Below are positions 47,497 to 60,580 of a DNA stretch of 64,000 nucleotides, in pieces. Each line of letters starts with the position of its first letter. Positions within the stretch are counted from its first letter, which is position 1. Under the pieces are notes generated by a model. The model saw only the letters and a program-made list of their open reading frames with translations. It had not been told where the DNA came from and did not search any database. The position numbers and the translations under genes were made by a program. Origin of the DNA: Pempheris klunzingeri (lineage: Eukaryota; Chordata; Actinopteri; Acropomatiformes; Pempheridae); the NCBI RefSeq assembly GCF_042242105.1, contig NC_092033.1:1322908-1386907 (forward strand), written 5' to 3'.

Positions 47497-48873
47497 TTAG
47501 AGTATATTACAGTAAAGTATATTATAGTAGAGTAAAGTATATTACAGTAGAGTAGAGTATATTACAGTAGAGTATATAACAGTAGAGTATATTATAGTAG
47601 AGTAAAGTATATTACAGTAGAGTATATTATAGTAGAGTAAAGTATATTACAGTAGAGTATATTATAGTAGAGTATATTATAGTAGAGTAAAGTATATTAC
47701 AGTAGAGTATATTATAGTAGAGTAAAGTATATCACAGTAGAGTATATTACAGTAGAGTAGAGTATATTACAGTAAAGTATATTACAGTAGAGTATATTAT
47801 AGTAGAGTAAAGTATATTACAGTAAAGTATATTACAGTAGAGTATATTATAGTAGAGTAAAGTATATTACAGTAGAGTATATTATAGTAGAGTAAAGTAT
47901 ATCACAGTAGAGTATATTACAGTAGAGTAGAGTATATTACAGTAAAGTATATTATAGTAGAGTAAAGTATATTACAGTAGAGTAGAGTATATTACAGTAG
48001 AGTAAAGTATATTACAGTAGAGTAGAGTATATTACAGTAGAGTAGAGTATATTACAGTAGAGTAAAGTATATTACAGTAGAGTAGAGTATATTACAGTAA
48101 AGTATATTACAGTAGAGTAGAGTATATAACAGTATATTACAGTAAAGTATATTATAGTAGAGTAAAGTATATTACAGTAGAGTAGAGTATATTACAGTAG
48201 AGTAAAGTATATTACAGTAGAGTAGAGTATATTACAGTAAAGTATATTACAGTAGAGTAGAGTAGAGTAGAGTATATCACAGTAAAGTATATTACAGTAA
48301 AGTATATTATAGTATATTATAGTAGAGTAGAATAGAGTAGAGTAGAGTAAAGTATATCACAGTAAAGTATATTACAGTAAAGTATATTACAGTAAAGTAT
48401 ATCACAGTAAAGTATATTACAGTAGAGTATATTACAGTAAAGTATATCACAGTAAAGTATATTACAGTAAAGTATATTACAGTAGAGTATATTACAGTAA
48501 AGTATATCACAGTAAAGTATATCACAGTAAAGTATATTACAGTAGAGTATATTACAGTAAAGTATATCACAGTAAAGTATATTACAGTAAAGTATATTAC
48601 AGTAAAGTATATTACAGTATATTACAGTAGAGTATATTACAGTAAAGTATATTATAGTATATTATAGTATAGTAGAGTAGAGTAGAGTAGAGTAGAGTAG
48701 AGTATATTACAGTAAAGTATATTATAGTAGAGTATATTACAGTAGAGTAGAGTATATTACAGTAGAGTAGAGTATATTACAGTAAAGTATATTATAGTAG
48801 AGTATATTACAGTAGAGTAAAGTATATTACAGTAAAGTATATTATAGTAGAGTAGAGTAGAGTAGAGTAGAGT
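47497..48873 (+). repeat. 1.4-kb AT-rich minisatellite
   Basis: Built from short blocks AGTATATTAC and AGTAGAGTAA/AGTAAAGT in varying order (AGTATATTACAGTAGAGTAG is typical). It ends immediately before the CNOT2 first exon. Confidence 0.97.
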
Positions 48874-48879
48874 GATGGA

Positions 48880-48978
48880 GGCCCAGGGGTCAGGGGCGAA
48901 AGGCATCCCAGCATCCTCGCTGACTGGCGAAGAGATGTCGGCCATCTTGGATTGTAGCGGGGAAGAAAGATTGATGCG
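48880..48978 (+). other. cnot2: cnot2 non-coding first exon
   Basis: GC-richer sequence with GGCCATCTTGGATT (YY1-type initiator motif) ends at GATTGATGCG|GTAAGC, a good splice donor at 48979. It is taken as the 5' UTR exon of cnot2 by position, the following CpG-rich start of intron 1 and strand. The 5' limit is approximate. Confidence 0.6.
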
Positions 48979-50887
48979 GTAAGCTCCTTTTTCAATTCGT
49001 TTAATTTCTTTTCTCAACAGTTCCCCACTGAACCCTTCTTTAAATAAAACTCCGGTCGTGTGGTGTTCATCACGGAACCGGGCTGGTAATGGAGGCTGAG
49101 AAACGGGACTACCGGACCCAGCAGTCCGCTTTCGTTTCTTTTTGTTGTTGTTTTGGGGAACTAACCGACGGAGGCGCAGCAGGCCCAAACCCGAACAAAA
49201 ACACACCTGCCCGCCGGTCCCCGCTGCTCGGTGGCCGGTCTGCATCACTGCCTTCAAACCGGCGGTATCTGCTTGTTAGACGGTGTTCTTACAGCTACAG
49301 CTGTCCCTGCGGTGCCGTGCTTACGTTGCCGTTAGCCGATTAGCTCGTTTGGTGGTGGCCGTTAGCTCTCACGCTAACTTCCCCATGTATTCCTATGGAA
49401 CTGGCTAGTAGCGCACGCACGCTAGTCGGCTAACAGCGTCTAGCTCCTAGCACACTGTGCAGCTAAGCTAACAAGCTAATGCCAGCAAATAGCTATTATC
49501 TGCACGGGGGTTCACAATTAGAACAAACAACGGAACAGGTCGGTTAATTTGTGCGGTGAAGAAACCGGCAGGTTGTGTTTTGTTAGAATTAACATTAGTC
49601 AGACAGATTACCGGAGTTAGCTTTAGCATGCACAGCTAACACAAGCTAACCCTGCTGCACATTTAACGATGCCTCTAAACAAGAACAGTTAAGCTTTCAA
49701 GCTGCTTGGCGGGTGTTTACAGGTGACACACGGTCCAGGTGGCTTTTCTGGCCCCAAACGGAGCAGTTTGCAAGCGATTATAGACGTTTCATACAACATA
49801 GCGCTGAATTAGCTGCTGTTCATTGGCTAAAGCTGCTACTATAAAGGATCGTGGCTGTCTGACTAACACACTGTAGTAAACAAAAGTAATCCTGAGAGAT
49901 CACAGCTGTGGGTGTTAACAGGAGGTTTTAAGCATGATTAAAGTGAGGTAGCTCCTCTATGAAATGGCTCTGTGTGATAGTCTGGTGTTTTCGTCCAGGT
50001 CTTCTAATGTGCAGACTGACTGGTGCTCAGTCCTCTCAGATACTCCACAGCAGTCTGGAGAGTTGGAGCCCACCTTTAAATCACTCTTTCACACCTTACC
50101 AATTTAAAAAGAACAATCTCCTAGTAAAGATCAGGTCTGAATAAGTATAAAGACAAAGTTCGGCTGCTTTTAACGGTTATTTTCATTTTAAGTTAGGCTG
50201 GATATCATTATTTAGACTCACAGTTTTAAAAAAAAAACTACAAAAGGAAGTGACTGTTCATCAGAAGTTCTCAGACTTTCACTTTAGTTGTGTAGTCAAA
50301 CCTCAAGTCATAGAATATCCACTTTACGGGTTCAATCAAAAACATCCGTGTTCTGGCTGCATCTGTCCCGTTTCCTCCTTGCTCATATGAGCCGGGGTGC
50401 AGGTTAATCTGTGGTCACTGCTGTGTGACTGAGTGTCTGAGTCTGTTGGCAAAAGGAACTACAGAGTTGTAGCTGATGAAAGTGAGTAAAGACACTGATA
50501 AAATACTTTACATCAAAGAAAAGGAGGAAGGAAACACTGACATACTTTATGAGATTGTTTCTTCTGGTTTGTTTAATTCAACCTGTTTGCTTTGTTTGTG
50601 AGACTCTAAGCATAATGGCTGCTTTTGTTTGCAGATGTTTCATGTTCATGGTTGACCAAATATGTCCAGAGTGTGAGCCGTCAAAACGTGAAAGTCTTTA
50701 TTAGGTTACGTGCAGGCAGCGTTTAGCCGTTGCTCCTAATTAAAGTTGTATTCACAGCATCTGAAATGGATCCGGAGACGCCGTGTCGTGAATCACAGCT
50801 GCAGGTTTTCGAGGAAGGAACCGATTCACCTCACTGCAGTGTTCAGTCCGTCAGCCGACCTGAGCGCTTCGTCCTGTGCTTTTCCAG
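48979..50887. other. cnot2 first intron
   Basis: 1.9-kb intron, CpG-rich to about 49350. I could not find an exon matching the vertebrate CNOT2 N-terminus (MVRTDG...NYQ). Confidence 0.5.
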
Positions 50888-50899
50888 GTGACACGCGGC

Positions 50900-52684
50900 A
50901 TGTTTGGTGCTAACCGGAAGAAGTTTATGGAGGGAGGGGTAGAGAGCGACTACGCGGACGACTCCAGTCTCTACTACAGCCAGCAGTCCATGTTCCCTCC
51001 ACACCGCCCTGACAAAGACGTAAGATCTCTGTTTAAGTCCTTTACAGTGAGGAGAAAAGTCACGACTCGAGGTCGTGCTTCAAGTTTTCTCTTTTATGGG
51101 ACTAGAACTAGTTAATATTCTAGTAACTAGTGGGATTTCATGAATTTAAAGAAAAGAACAAGTTAGTTTGTTTGTCGCAAAGTGAAACTGTGCACTTATT
51201 AACATGACATTGATTTTGTGCTAAAACTACTGCATTTATACTGTCCGCTCACTCTTAGAGTACACTTGATGCTGTTCTAGCATTACTACACATTTATAGA
51301 TCCCATTATGTTTACATATTTCTTCTTTATCGGGATTTTCTGTGTGTCTCAGGAAACCTCGTATAACAATGAAAGACTTTTAAATTCATGTCCGACAAAT
51401 CCTGCGACACTGAAATCCAGCAACAAAACCGAGACCGAGCGGCAGATTGTGTTCACATAGTTTATTTAAATGTGACTGCATCCATGAATAAGCTTTAGTA
51501 TTACATGTGTTAGTGTGACGCACATATTTTTGCGTTTCTTTCTTTTCTAAATTCTACATATTTCTTTCTTTTATACCGTTCTTTTCTATTTGTGCTACAT
51601 ACGTATTGTTTTATATTGTAATATAGTGCGCAGGGCTTAAAGTTGTCTGATTTCAGGTGTAGAGCAGTTATAGATCCATGTGATACTTAATTCAACACAT
51701 TGCACCTGTTATTGTCACTATATTTTCATTACACTACTGTTTTATTATTATTATTATTATTAGCTATGCATATATTTTCCCTGGTTATTCCTCTATTCTA
51801 TATGTATTTCTACTCTAGAATAGGAGCAACAGGAATGTGATCCGATCCCCCCCTTTGGCGATCAATAAAACATTTCTGTCTCAGACTTTCGCAGTGCGGC
51901 TGTATGATCTACAGTGATCATATGGACTGAAATAAAGCTTGCAGCTTGTACTGCTCGCTGCGTCACCCTCTGGCCATTTAGTTTTAACATTTAAAAAAAT
52001 CATTTCTCATGTTTCTATGAGCTTTTTTCTTTATTTTTTTTCACTTTGTGTCCTGATAGTTTAGACAAGATGTAACTTTTGTTGAATGGGGGGTAAAACG
52101 CTCCGTAGGGTCAGACTTTTTTTATGAAGATGGAGTCTTTTATTTATGTTTAATTAAAGGTCATGTCCGTAAAATGTAAGGATGTGCTTGTGTGTCCTCT
52201 GTCTTCAGATGCTGGCGTCTTCCTCTGCTTCCTCAACGGGTCAACTGTCACAGCTGGGAGCCAGTTTATATGGCCCGCAGAGTAAGACACTCTTTTCTAC
52301 TGTCTCTGATCACTACACGGCTCACGCTCGTGTTAGTATTGACGAGCACTGTTCAGTTCAACGATAGTTCGGATTTCCACCACACGGCCTTCTCCGGGGT
52401 CTGAAAAGAGCTTTTGTAATTGTATTTTTATTTGTTGCTAAGCACATACAAATGTAGTAAAAGAGACACTTCAGTTGCTCGAACACAAAGAAGACGACTG
52501 AAGAATAAACTCGTCGGTTTCTCTCCGGCTGCAGGTGCCCTGGGGTTCCCCATGCGTGGGATGAACAGCAGCGCAGCACCTCAGTTAAGTCGGAGTGGAC
52601 TGAACCAGTCTGCCAGCCAGCTCCCCAGTCATGCCAGTACGGCCAACACTGGCACCATGCACACGCCTCCCTCACCGAGCAGGT

Positions 52685-52725
<41 letters not shown>

Positions 52726-53033
52726 TCGTACACTCATTCATGTATGTTGAAAGTCTGAATAGATGATGGTACTCCTCCTCCTCCTCCTCCTCCTCCTCCT
52801 CTCCGTAGGGGTATTTTACCAATGAGCAGCCGGAGCGTGCTGAACCACAGCCAGCAGGTGGGGGGTCCGACGGGGCAGTCGGCCGGGATGGTGGGAGGGG
52901 TAGGAGTAGAGAGGGGAGGCGGCGGCGTAGGAGCAGGGAGGAGCAGCAGCATGGGGAGTCCCAGCCGGTCGTCGCCCAGCATCATCGGCATGCCCAAACA
53001 GCAGCAGGCACGGCAGCCTTTCACTATCAACAG

Positions 53034-53083
<50 letters not shown>

Positions 53084-55064
53084 TCTGCATGGCACCCTCA
53101 TTAAACTGTGCTCTGCATCTCATCAGCTGTAGTTAGTTTTGTTTTAGTTTTGTTTTATATTTATTTTGCTATTGCTATTTTTTCTTCTACTATTGCTTCT
53201 TTTCACTCTCCCTGTTCAATTGTTGCTGCTGTAACATGAAAATTTCCCCCTATGGGGGATCAAATAAAGAAAAGTTTAAGTCTAAGTTTTGATGGTTAGT
53301 CAGTCAGGAGTTAAAGCTTGTTCCTCTCTTTAATACTCAGTTTAATACTCACAAGTATCCCATTTAGCAAAATGTCTTGATGCCGCCGTATTATCAGGAC
53401 TCAAAGGTCACAGTTCGGGATGTTCCTCAGATTTGGAGTCACGGTTCATTGGGTTTTTGGTATTCAGGGAAAACAAGAGACAGAAAGTAACATTTTAGTC
53501 TTTTATTTTGGAGGAACGTAAACATGCAGTAGCCGTCAGTATCACTGAAACAGTTAAGTTTTGCTGCAATAGAGAAAAAACCCTCAGGTTTTAAAAACAC
53601 AGCTGTTTCTCTGTTTGTGTGTCAGTATGTCAGGGTTTGGGGTGAACAGGAATCCAGGCTTCAACATGAACAACTCACTATCCAACAACATCTTCAACGG
53701 CACAGGTACAAACAAATGTTCTTACTGTTCTTGTCAGTAATAGTTTTTCACTCAAATGTCGTATTTCAACTTTAGATGCTTTTTTAAAAGCGTTTGTAGT
53801 CGCAGTGTTTTGTCGGCTGTTGTTTTATAAATTTTCCCGCGTGTGTGTTCGTCCAGACGGCAGCGAGAATGTGACGGGGTTGGATCTGTCAGATTTCCCG
53901 GCGTTAGCGGACAGGAGTCGGAGGGATGGAGGGTCAAATCCCACCCCACTGCTCAACCCGCTGGCCGGTCGGGCTCCCTACGGTAGGATGAAACAAGATG
54001 TTTAGCTCCAGCTGGAATGGTGCACTCATGTGACACTGTTTGATTATATATATAGATATATATATAAATGATCCTCTTTATTTAAGCCAGAACAGTCTCT
54101 CATCTTCGTCCACTCAGTAGTTGTTCCGGAGCTTTCAGTCACACAGTGTGATCCTCCTCAGCAGATGGGTTTTTCCAGGGTAAATGCAGATGTTCAAAGT
54201 TTTTTTCTGAGCACTTTGAGGGTGTAAAGAGAAGAAGGAGACTCAGTTTGTTAGTTAGTCCATCAGTCGATCAACAGAAAATGAGTCTGCAACAATCTTG
54301 ATAACTGATTAGAGGGAGTGAGCGATGTGAGGGGCATTTAATGTAAATTTATTCTGTTTCTAACACTATTAATCTACTTCTTCAAGTTGTTTCTGGTTCC
54401 GATTGGCTGTAGTTCAATTAGTTTTAGTCCTGTGTCTAACTGTATTGATTATCTTCACGTTTGAAATAATCGACTTGCCATGTTCACCCTTTCCTGACAC
54501 TTTAAAACCACACAGAATAACTGTCAGATGATTGAATGAACATTATTTTGCAGCCCTGAAGGTCTTATATTTTTGATTTGAAGGTGTTTATTTAGGATCA
54601 CTAATGTCTCTCCCCTGCGTTTCTCCAGTTGGCATGGTAACCAAGCCGTCCAGTGAGCAGTCGCAGGACTTCTCCATCCATAACGAAGACTTCCCAGCTC
54701 TCCCTGGTCCAAACTACCAAACAAAAGACCCCACCAGCACCAACGAAGACAGCAAAACGGTGAGATCCCTTTTTTTCAGTCAAGCCTGTCCTCTACTCTC
54801 CTTTCTCACTCTGTCCTTTTCCTTTTTTATTATTTACTTCTCTCTGTCTAAATCCTCATTTACTTTTTGCATCACGGCATCCTTTCTTTATGCCGGGCTT
54901 TCGTGGCTCCTGTCTTTCCCGCATTTTCTGTCCAATCAGAATCTAAACTCATCAGGAAAGTCCACCTCCAACTCAGATGGTCCAAAGTTCCCCGGCGATA
55001 AGAGCTCTGCACCGAGCAACAACAACCAGCAGAAGAAAGGGATTCAGGTGCTTCCTGATGGTGA

Positions 55065-55101
<37 letters not shown>

Positions 55102-57203
55102 AGATACACACAGATCTCAGTCTAAACCGCCCTCGTGTGTCGTCTCTTCTGTGTGTCAGGGCGTGTGACCAACATCCCGATCGGCATGGTAACGGACCAG
55201 TTTGGGATGATCGGCTTGCTGACGTTCATCCGGGCAGCGGAGACGGACCCCGGCATGGTCCACCTGGCGCTGGGCTCAGACCTCACCACACTCGGCCTCA
55301 ACCTCAACTCACCCGAGTACGACACACACACACACACACAGTTTTGTTTCTTCTCTTTAAAGGTGGAGTTGATTAGATCAGTCCAGTTTGTAATCTGTTC
55401 CCCAGAGGTGTAGCAGTCGGTATTCATCCTGTGATTTTACAGAATGTGACCCAAACAATTACTGTCAGAACAGTTTAATAACCAAACTGCTCCGTCGGCA
55501 CAGCTAAAGGTACCCTGGTTACCCTGGTTACCATGGTAACCCCTTACTGTCGCTGCCGCCTGAATCACGAATCAGGAACGCTGACTTAGTGCAGCGTGAT
55601 TCAGTTCAATCATGTTATTGTCTCCTCACATAATCATGTCAGGACACGATTCTGGTTTAATGGTTCGTCTCTGAGTGACAGTCTGAGTCTGAATGTGTCT
55701 CTTCTGTCCGTCAGGAATCTGTATCCTAAGTTTGCGTCTCCCTGGGCGTCGGCTCCGTGTCGACCGCAGGACATCGGTGAGTTCAGACTCTTTGCACCAC
55801 ACGGGATTATTTTTTTAGGATTTATTCTGGTCATTAATGGAGGAAATGTTGGATTTAAAGTCATCAAGTGAACACAAACATCAGAGCGTCCGTTCAGTGC
55901 AGCTTCAGGCGTTCGAAGGATCTAATTTAACTTTTTGATCATTTTTACCAACCTTGTTTAGTAGTTTGGTAGAAGAAGAGCACAGATTTTACAGTGTTTT
56001 CAAGCTTTTTGCCTCCTTTTCCTGCAGACTTCCACGTCCCCTCAGAGTATTTAACCAACATCCACATAAGGGACAAGGTAGGTACCTCAAAAAAAGATAT
56101 GTTTCATAGTGGAAAATAATTCAGCATGTAAATGATGTCATACTCTGAGTTTCAGGCATCTTAAGTTCAATAAAACTAAAAGTTTGTGTCTCTGTCTCGT
56201 CTCCAGTTAGCAGCTATCAAGTTGTCTCGGTATGGTGAAGATCTACTGTTTTATCTCTACTATATGAACGGAGGGGATCTACTACAACTCCTGGCTGCAG
56301 TAGAACTGTAAGAAAACACACACACACTCAAATTTGATTGATTTGAAGTGGGGAAAAAAATGAATTCCTCTTTTCTTACTTAATTAAAATCACTTAATCT
56401 GAGGAGCTCCACACTAAATGAGTTAATCACATACCTTCTTACTGGCATGTGATGATAATACAGGGAATTTTTCCATCTTCATAGCAACTAACGTCCTGGT
56501 GGATTAAAGGAGAATTTAAAAGTTGAGTCAACTAGTCAGAAGGACAGAAACAGTGTCAGGCTGCAGCTTAACTGACTAGAATAAAGTATATTTATTCATC
56601 TCTTTAGCTCAACTCACAATGTGTAATACCTTGTAATCTCCCCCACGTGTACTCTTCTACTGTAGCTGTTTGTTTTTTATATCTATCTCACCCTCACTAG
56701 TGAGGGTAGCCTGCTAGTAACACACCTGTCAAGCCGAAACCGTAACAAAACTTTATTTATTCATCACCTTTCAGGCAAACACGCAGCCCAAAGTGCTCCA
56801 CAATTAAACAGTAAAACAGTAAAATGTCAAGATTTAATAAACAGGAAGTAGATAAATAACATAAAATGTACAGAATTACATGAAAGCAAATTATTAGAAC
56901 TTCAAAACTAAGGCTGGACATTAGCATTAGCATTAGCATTAGCACAAGACTCGCTCCTCCTCAGAGGCAGTGAACACAACACATAACCTGCTCGTACCTG
57001 CGCTGCATTCAGAGGTATGAGGACACGACTAAGACCGACACTGACCGTGTGTCCAGGTTCAACAGGGACTGGAGGTACCACAAAGAGGAGCGGGTGTGGA
57101 TCACTCGGGCTCCGGGTATGGAGCCCACGCTGAAGACCAACGCCTACGAGAGAGGGACCTACTACTTCTTCGACTGCCTCAACTGGAGGAAGGTGGCCAA
57201 GGT

Positions 57204-57243
<40 letters not shown>

Positions 57244-57953
57244 CTGCTTCGTATACAAGTAATCAGTTACTCTGCAGATCATCTTCTCAATATTTTGGTC
57301 TAAAAACCATCAAAAGACAGCGAAGAGCCGACCAACAGCCCAGAACTTCTCTTTACTATCATGTAAAGAGAAGAGGAAGCAGCAGATTGTCACACTGGAG
57401 GAGGTGGAACTGTCAAATGTTGAATTTATTCATCTTCTATTCATTTATTTAGGTGCAGCAGAGGCCTCCTGGCCCACTGAACTACCTCACTCTGCATCTT
57501 GCACACACATTTATTTAGCTAAGTTAAATGATATAGTTAGTTTCCCTAGATGTTCACACTGCTCTTCTTTTAAGTACTTCTTTTTTATTTTATTTATTTA
57601 TTTATTTATTGTGGCTTAAACTCGGACCTGAGAGTAAAATTTAGTACCATCTCAGTGTGAATGTGTGACGATAAAGTTCCTTGAATCCTGTTATGACATC
57701 ATAAAGGGAGCCGAATCCAAACCACGTGTTTTTAAGTTACCTTTTTTTTGGGCTTTTTTTAAACCAGGTTTGTTTCTAATGCAGGACGAGTTGAAGCTTC
57801 AGGTCGTCACTGTGCCGACTTTTTGGGGGTTTTTTATCTTAAGTCCGTCTGTCTGTCTGTTTGCAGGAGTTTCATCTGGAGTATGACAAGCTAGAAGAGC
57901 GACCTCACGTTCCCTCCACATTCAACTACAATCCTGCCCAGCAGGCCTTCTGA
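50900..57953 (+). CDS. cnot2: CCR4-NOT transcription complex subunit 2
   Basis: Scaffold subunit of the CCR4-NOT deadenylase complex: with CNOT3 it docks on CNOT1 and supports mRNA deadenylation and repression. Fourteen exons joined in phase: 50888-51019, 52209-52281, 52535-52682, 52809-53033, 53626-53705, 53857-53982, 54629-54759, 54940-55060, 55160-55316, 55715-55776, 56028-56077, 56207-56307, 57057-57201, 57867-57953; 541 aa from ATG 50900. It follows human CNOT2 throughout: MFGANRKKF, TGQLSQLGASLYG, GFGVNRNPGFNMNNSLSSNI, VTGLDLSDFPALADRSRR, SQDFSIHNEDFPALPG, then the NOT box at about 342-541 (QFGMIGLLTFIRAAETDPGM, NLYPKFASPW, KEERVWITRAPGMEP, stop after FNYNPAQQAF). The fourth exon has a Gly-rich expansion. 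Vertebrate orthologs begin about 20 residues earlier; that exon was not found, and the open frame runs up to the acceptor, so the true start may lie upstream. Confidence 0.95.
53165..53285 (+). mobile_element. LINE 3'-tail fragment in cnot2 intron
   Basis: CAATTGTTGCTGCTGTAACA, then AAAATTTCCCCCTATGGGGG and ATCAAATAAAG: a fish LINE tail in the intron between exons 4 and 5. A shorter one lies at about 51840-51885. Confidence 0.65.
55526..55541 (+). promoter_or_regulatory. Palindromic X-box in cnot2 intron
   Basis: GGTTACCATGGTAACC, a perfect 16-bp palindrome that matches the RFX-family X-box consensus GTTRCCATGGYAAC in both halves. Function untested. Confidence 0.5.
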
Positions 57954-58640
57954 TTGGCTCTACCTCCTCCTGCCTGCCTGCCATTGGCCCTCCTGGCTCG
58001 TCAGTCACCCCCCCTCTAGGTTTTTCCACCTCCACACACTCAAAGTGAATCTGGCCAATAAGGACTCGGGACGGGAGAGGACGTCCTGGCTCCACTTTAC
58101 TGAATAGACTTTATAATTTTAACTTTTTCTGATTTTTTTTGTTTGTTCTTTACCTCATTTTCCTCTGTTTTTTCGTTTCTTTTCTTTTCTTTTCTTTTTT
58201 TTTTAAATTTTCGTTCCCACCCCTCCTCCATGAGTTTGGTTTGGTTGGTCTGTTATGTGGAGCACAGACTTAATGTCAACAGACAGCACAGTACAACACA
58301 CACACACACTGTAAATAACTGTCCATCTGAGCGAGTGATTCATGTTTCTATCCAGTCTTAAGAATTGACTATTTTTGTCTAGAGAAGCTTTTAAGAAGAA
58401 CCAGATTTTAACACAGAACACAAAATTAAATCACCTGTTCAGGATGGATAATTATTTCACAAACTGTGTCCCACCTCCGACCTTTTGGCAGGAACTGAAA
58501 ATATTTATGGCCTCTCTTTATTTTTACCGGCTTTTTCAAGCATCACAGATCACAGAACACACATCAGCAGACAGCGAGAGTCAGGAGAGGAAATGCAATG
58601 TACATTGTAGCACTATTTCATAATAAAAGAAGAAAAAATA
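57954..58640 (+). other. cnot2: cnot2 3' UTR with poly(A) signal
   Basis: Sequence after the stop, with T-rich runs at about 58176-58205 and AATAAA at 58622-58627, the first good polyadenylation signal. Longer isoforms are possible. Confidence 0.6.
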
Positions 58641-60309
58641 TTTACTTTTTCGGTTTGTTGATGTCATGTGGAGAGATCTGAAGTGTTTTATCCTCTTTAT
58701 TTTATTTTTTTTTGGTTTTTAACTTAATGAGGTGAAGTTTAGAAACATGCCAGCTCTTTAATCAGACAGAAAAACACTCAGAAAAGTCTCTCTGAGTGGG
58801 ATGTGTTCGGCATTTTTAATTGACTTTTGAGTTTTTCTCTCGTTTATTCTGGAAATGTTCTATATTTTCATCTCAGTCAACAAATCCCATGTGCAGATCT
58901 CTCAACACAGTCCAAGTAATTCAGACAAAACGCTCCATTTAAAGGGTTTTTAGAGGCCTGACGAGGTGAAAATCATTGATCATCACAGATAAAAACCTCC
59001 ATCTTACCAAGTCACTTCTTTCTACAATTAAACCTTACAAGAGCGTCAAGTAACGGTTCAGTTCCTTGGCGATTAATCTGCAGGTCAACATTAAAAAAGC
59101 CATAATTTGTGAGATAATAGTGTTAAAATGTTTCCTAAAGCTCAAGTTGACGGCTTTAAAAAAGATATTCAGCTCACTGTGAATAAATACATGAAATGCA
59201 GAAAAGCAGCAAAAGAAATCCTCATATTAGAGAAGTAGGAACAAATTAATGTTCTGGCATTTTAGCTGGAAAAACAGGAGCCTGAAATTATGAATCCAGG
59301 TGAATCCAGGTGAAGATTTCATCTCGTAAAACAAGCGAGAAAAATCAGTTTCCAAAGAAGATTTCAAGGATTTCTTTCTAGAAATCAGTGTCTTTGTTTT
59401 AAAGCAACAAAAAATAAGACGTTTTCTGCTCCAGAATTAAGATAAAATTAATTTATATTTGAGGGAAAAGCTGAAGAAATGCTCTCAGTCACTTGTTTTA
59501 AGAAAATAAGACTTCAGTAAGAAGTTTGTGACTAAATAAACCACAGTGTGTTCATGGTACCTGTTAGTCGTTGAAATTCTGCACATGGGCTTTAATGACG
59601 AGAAGGAAAAGTCTGTGTGTTCATACCAAACATGAAGTTAGTAAAATGTCTCAGTTAAAAACAGTTTAAATAACAATCAGACAGAAGGAGACGAGACAAA
59701 GCCAGTTTGAATCTGGCCAATGGGATCGCTCCATTTGGAAAGTCACATGACTCGGCAGCCACCGACCAACAGTTTGCAGTAAAGTGCAACAGATAGCTTA
59801 AATATAAATAAACATAACTATAATATTTCCAGAACTTTCCGTTTCCAATTGTTATTTAATTTAAACTTTTATTTTTACAGTAACTTCGTCGTCACTTCCT
59901 GATTCTCCGTGAGTCCGAATCAAATTAGCCTCACGTTTATTCTTCATAAAGTAAATCGAGCAGCGCAGCAGAACACAACAACACGCTGACAAACGGGTTT
60001 TATTTTCCTCCACGTTACGTTGGAGTAAAGTTAGAGATTAGAAATGCCGGCACATCCCTCTCACACTGACGCAGCTCTTTCCCAGTTTTCTCCATTTTCT
60101 TTATCATCTTTGTTTTCTTTTTTTATTCCAGCTCTACAGCTCCCTCTGCCTGACCCTCACTTTTAATATTTAACACCCCCCCTTTTTTTTTTTTTTTAAT
60201 TCTTCTACTTTCACCTCTCACCTTTTACTGAAGGTCTCTATTTTCCGCCTAGCAACAGTCAAACCAATCAGACTGCTGCAGTGGCCTCTCTCTGGATCGT
60301 TCAGGAAGA
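58641..60309. other. Downstream of cnot2, no gene recognised
   Basis: AT-rich sequence without coding potential; may include extended cnot2 3' UTR. Confidence 0.45.
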
Positions 60310-60580
60310 AGTTCGACATTTTGAGAAATCTCCTTCGTGCTCTTTGCTCGCTGAGACACAAGTCTGCTCACTGAATATGAAGCCACAGTCGGGAGGCGTT
60401 AGCTTTAGCTTAGCATGAAAACGATTCATTTTTACTTGAGCTTAACAAACAATATATACAATAACGAGCTGATCAGCTTTAGAGGTGCCTTTGGACAGAG
60501 CTAGGCTAACTGTTTCCCTCTGTTTCCAGTCTTTATGCTAAGCTAAGTTAGCCAGCTGCTGGCTGCAGCTTCATATTCAT
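60310..60580. repeat. Common teleost dispersed repeat
   Basis: CGGGAGGCGTTAGCTTTAGC, then TTTCCAGTCTTTATGCTAAG and CTGCTGGCTGCAGCTTCATA: a repeat type I recognise as widespread in ray-finned fish, likely a small DNA-transposon derivative. Confidence 0.6.

Noticed and set aside
48307-49257. Minus-strand frames in the minisatellite (YFTVIYFTVIY type)
   Set aside because: Pure translation of the tandem repeat.
49089-49343. Frame starting MEAEKRDYRTQ as the missing CNOT2 N-terminus
   Set aside because: Slight resemblance to SEKRNYQ, but there is no suitable donor after it and no MVRTDG-like start.
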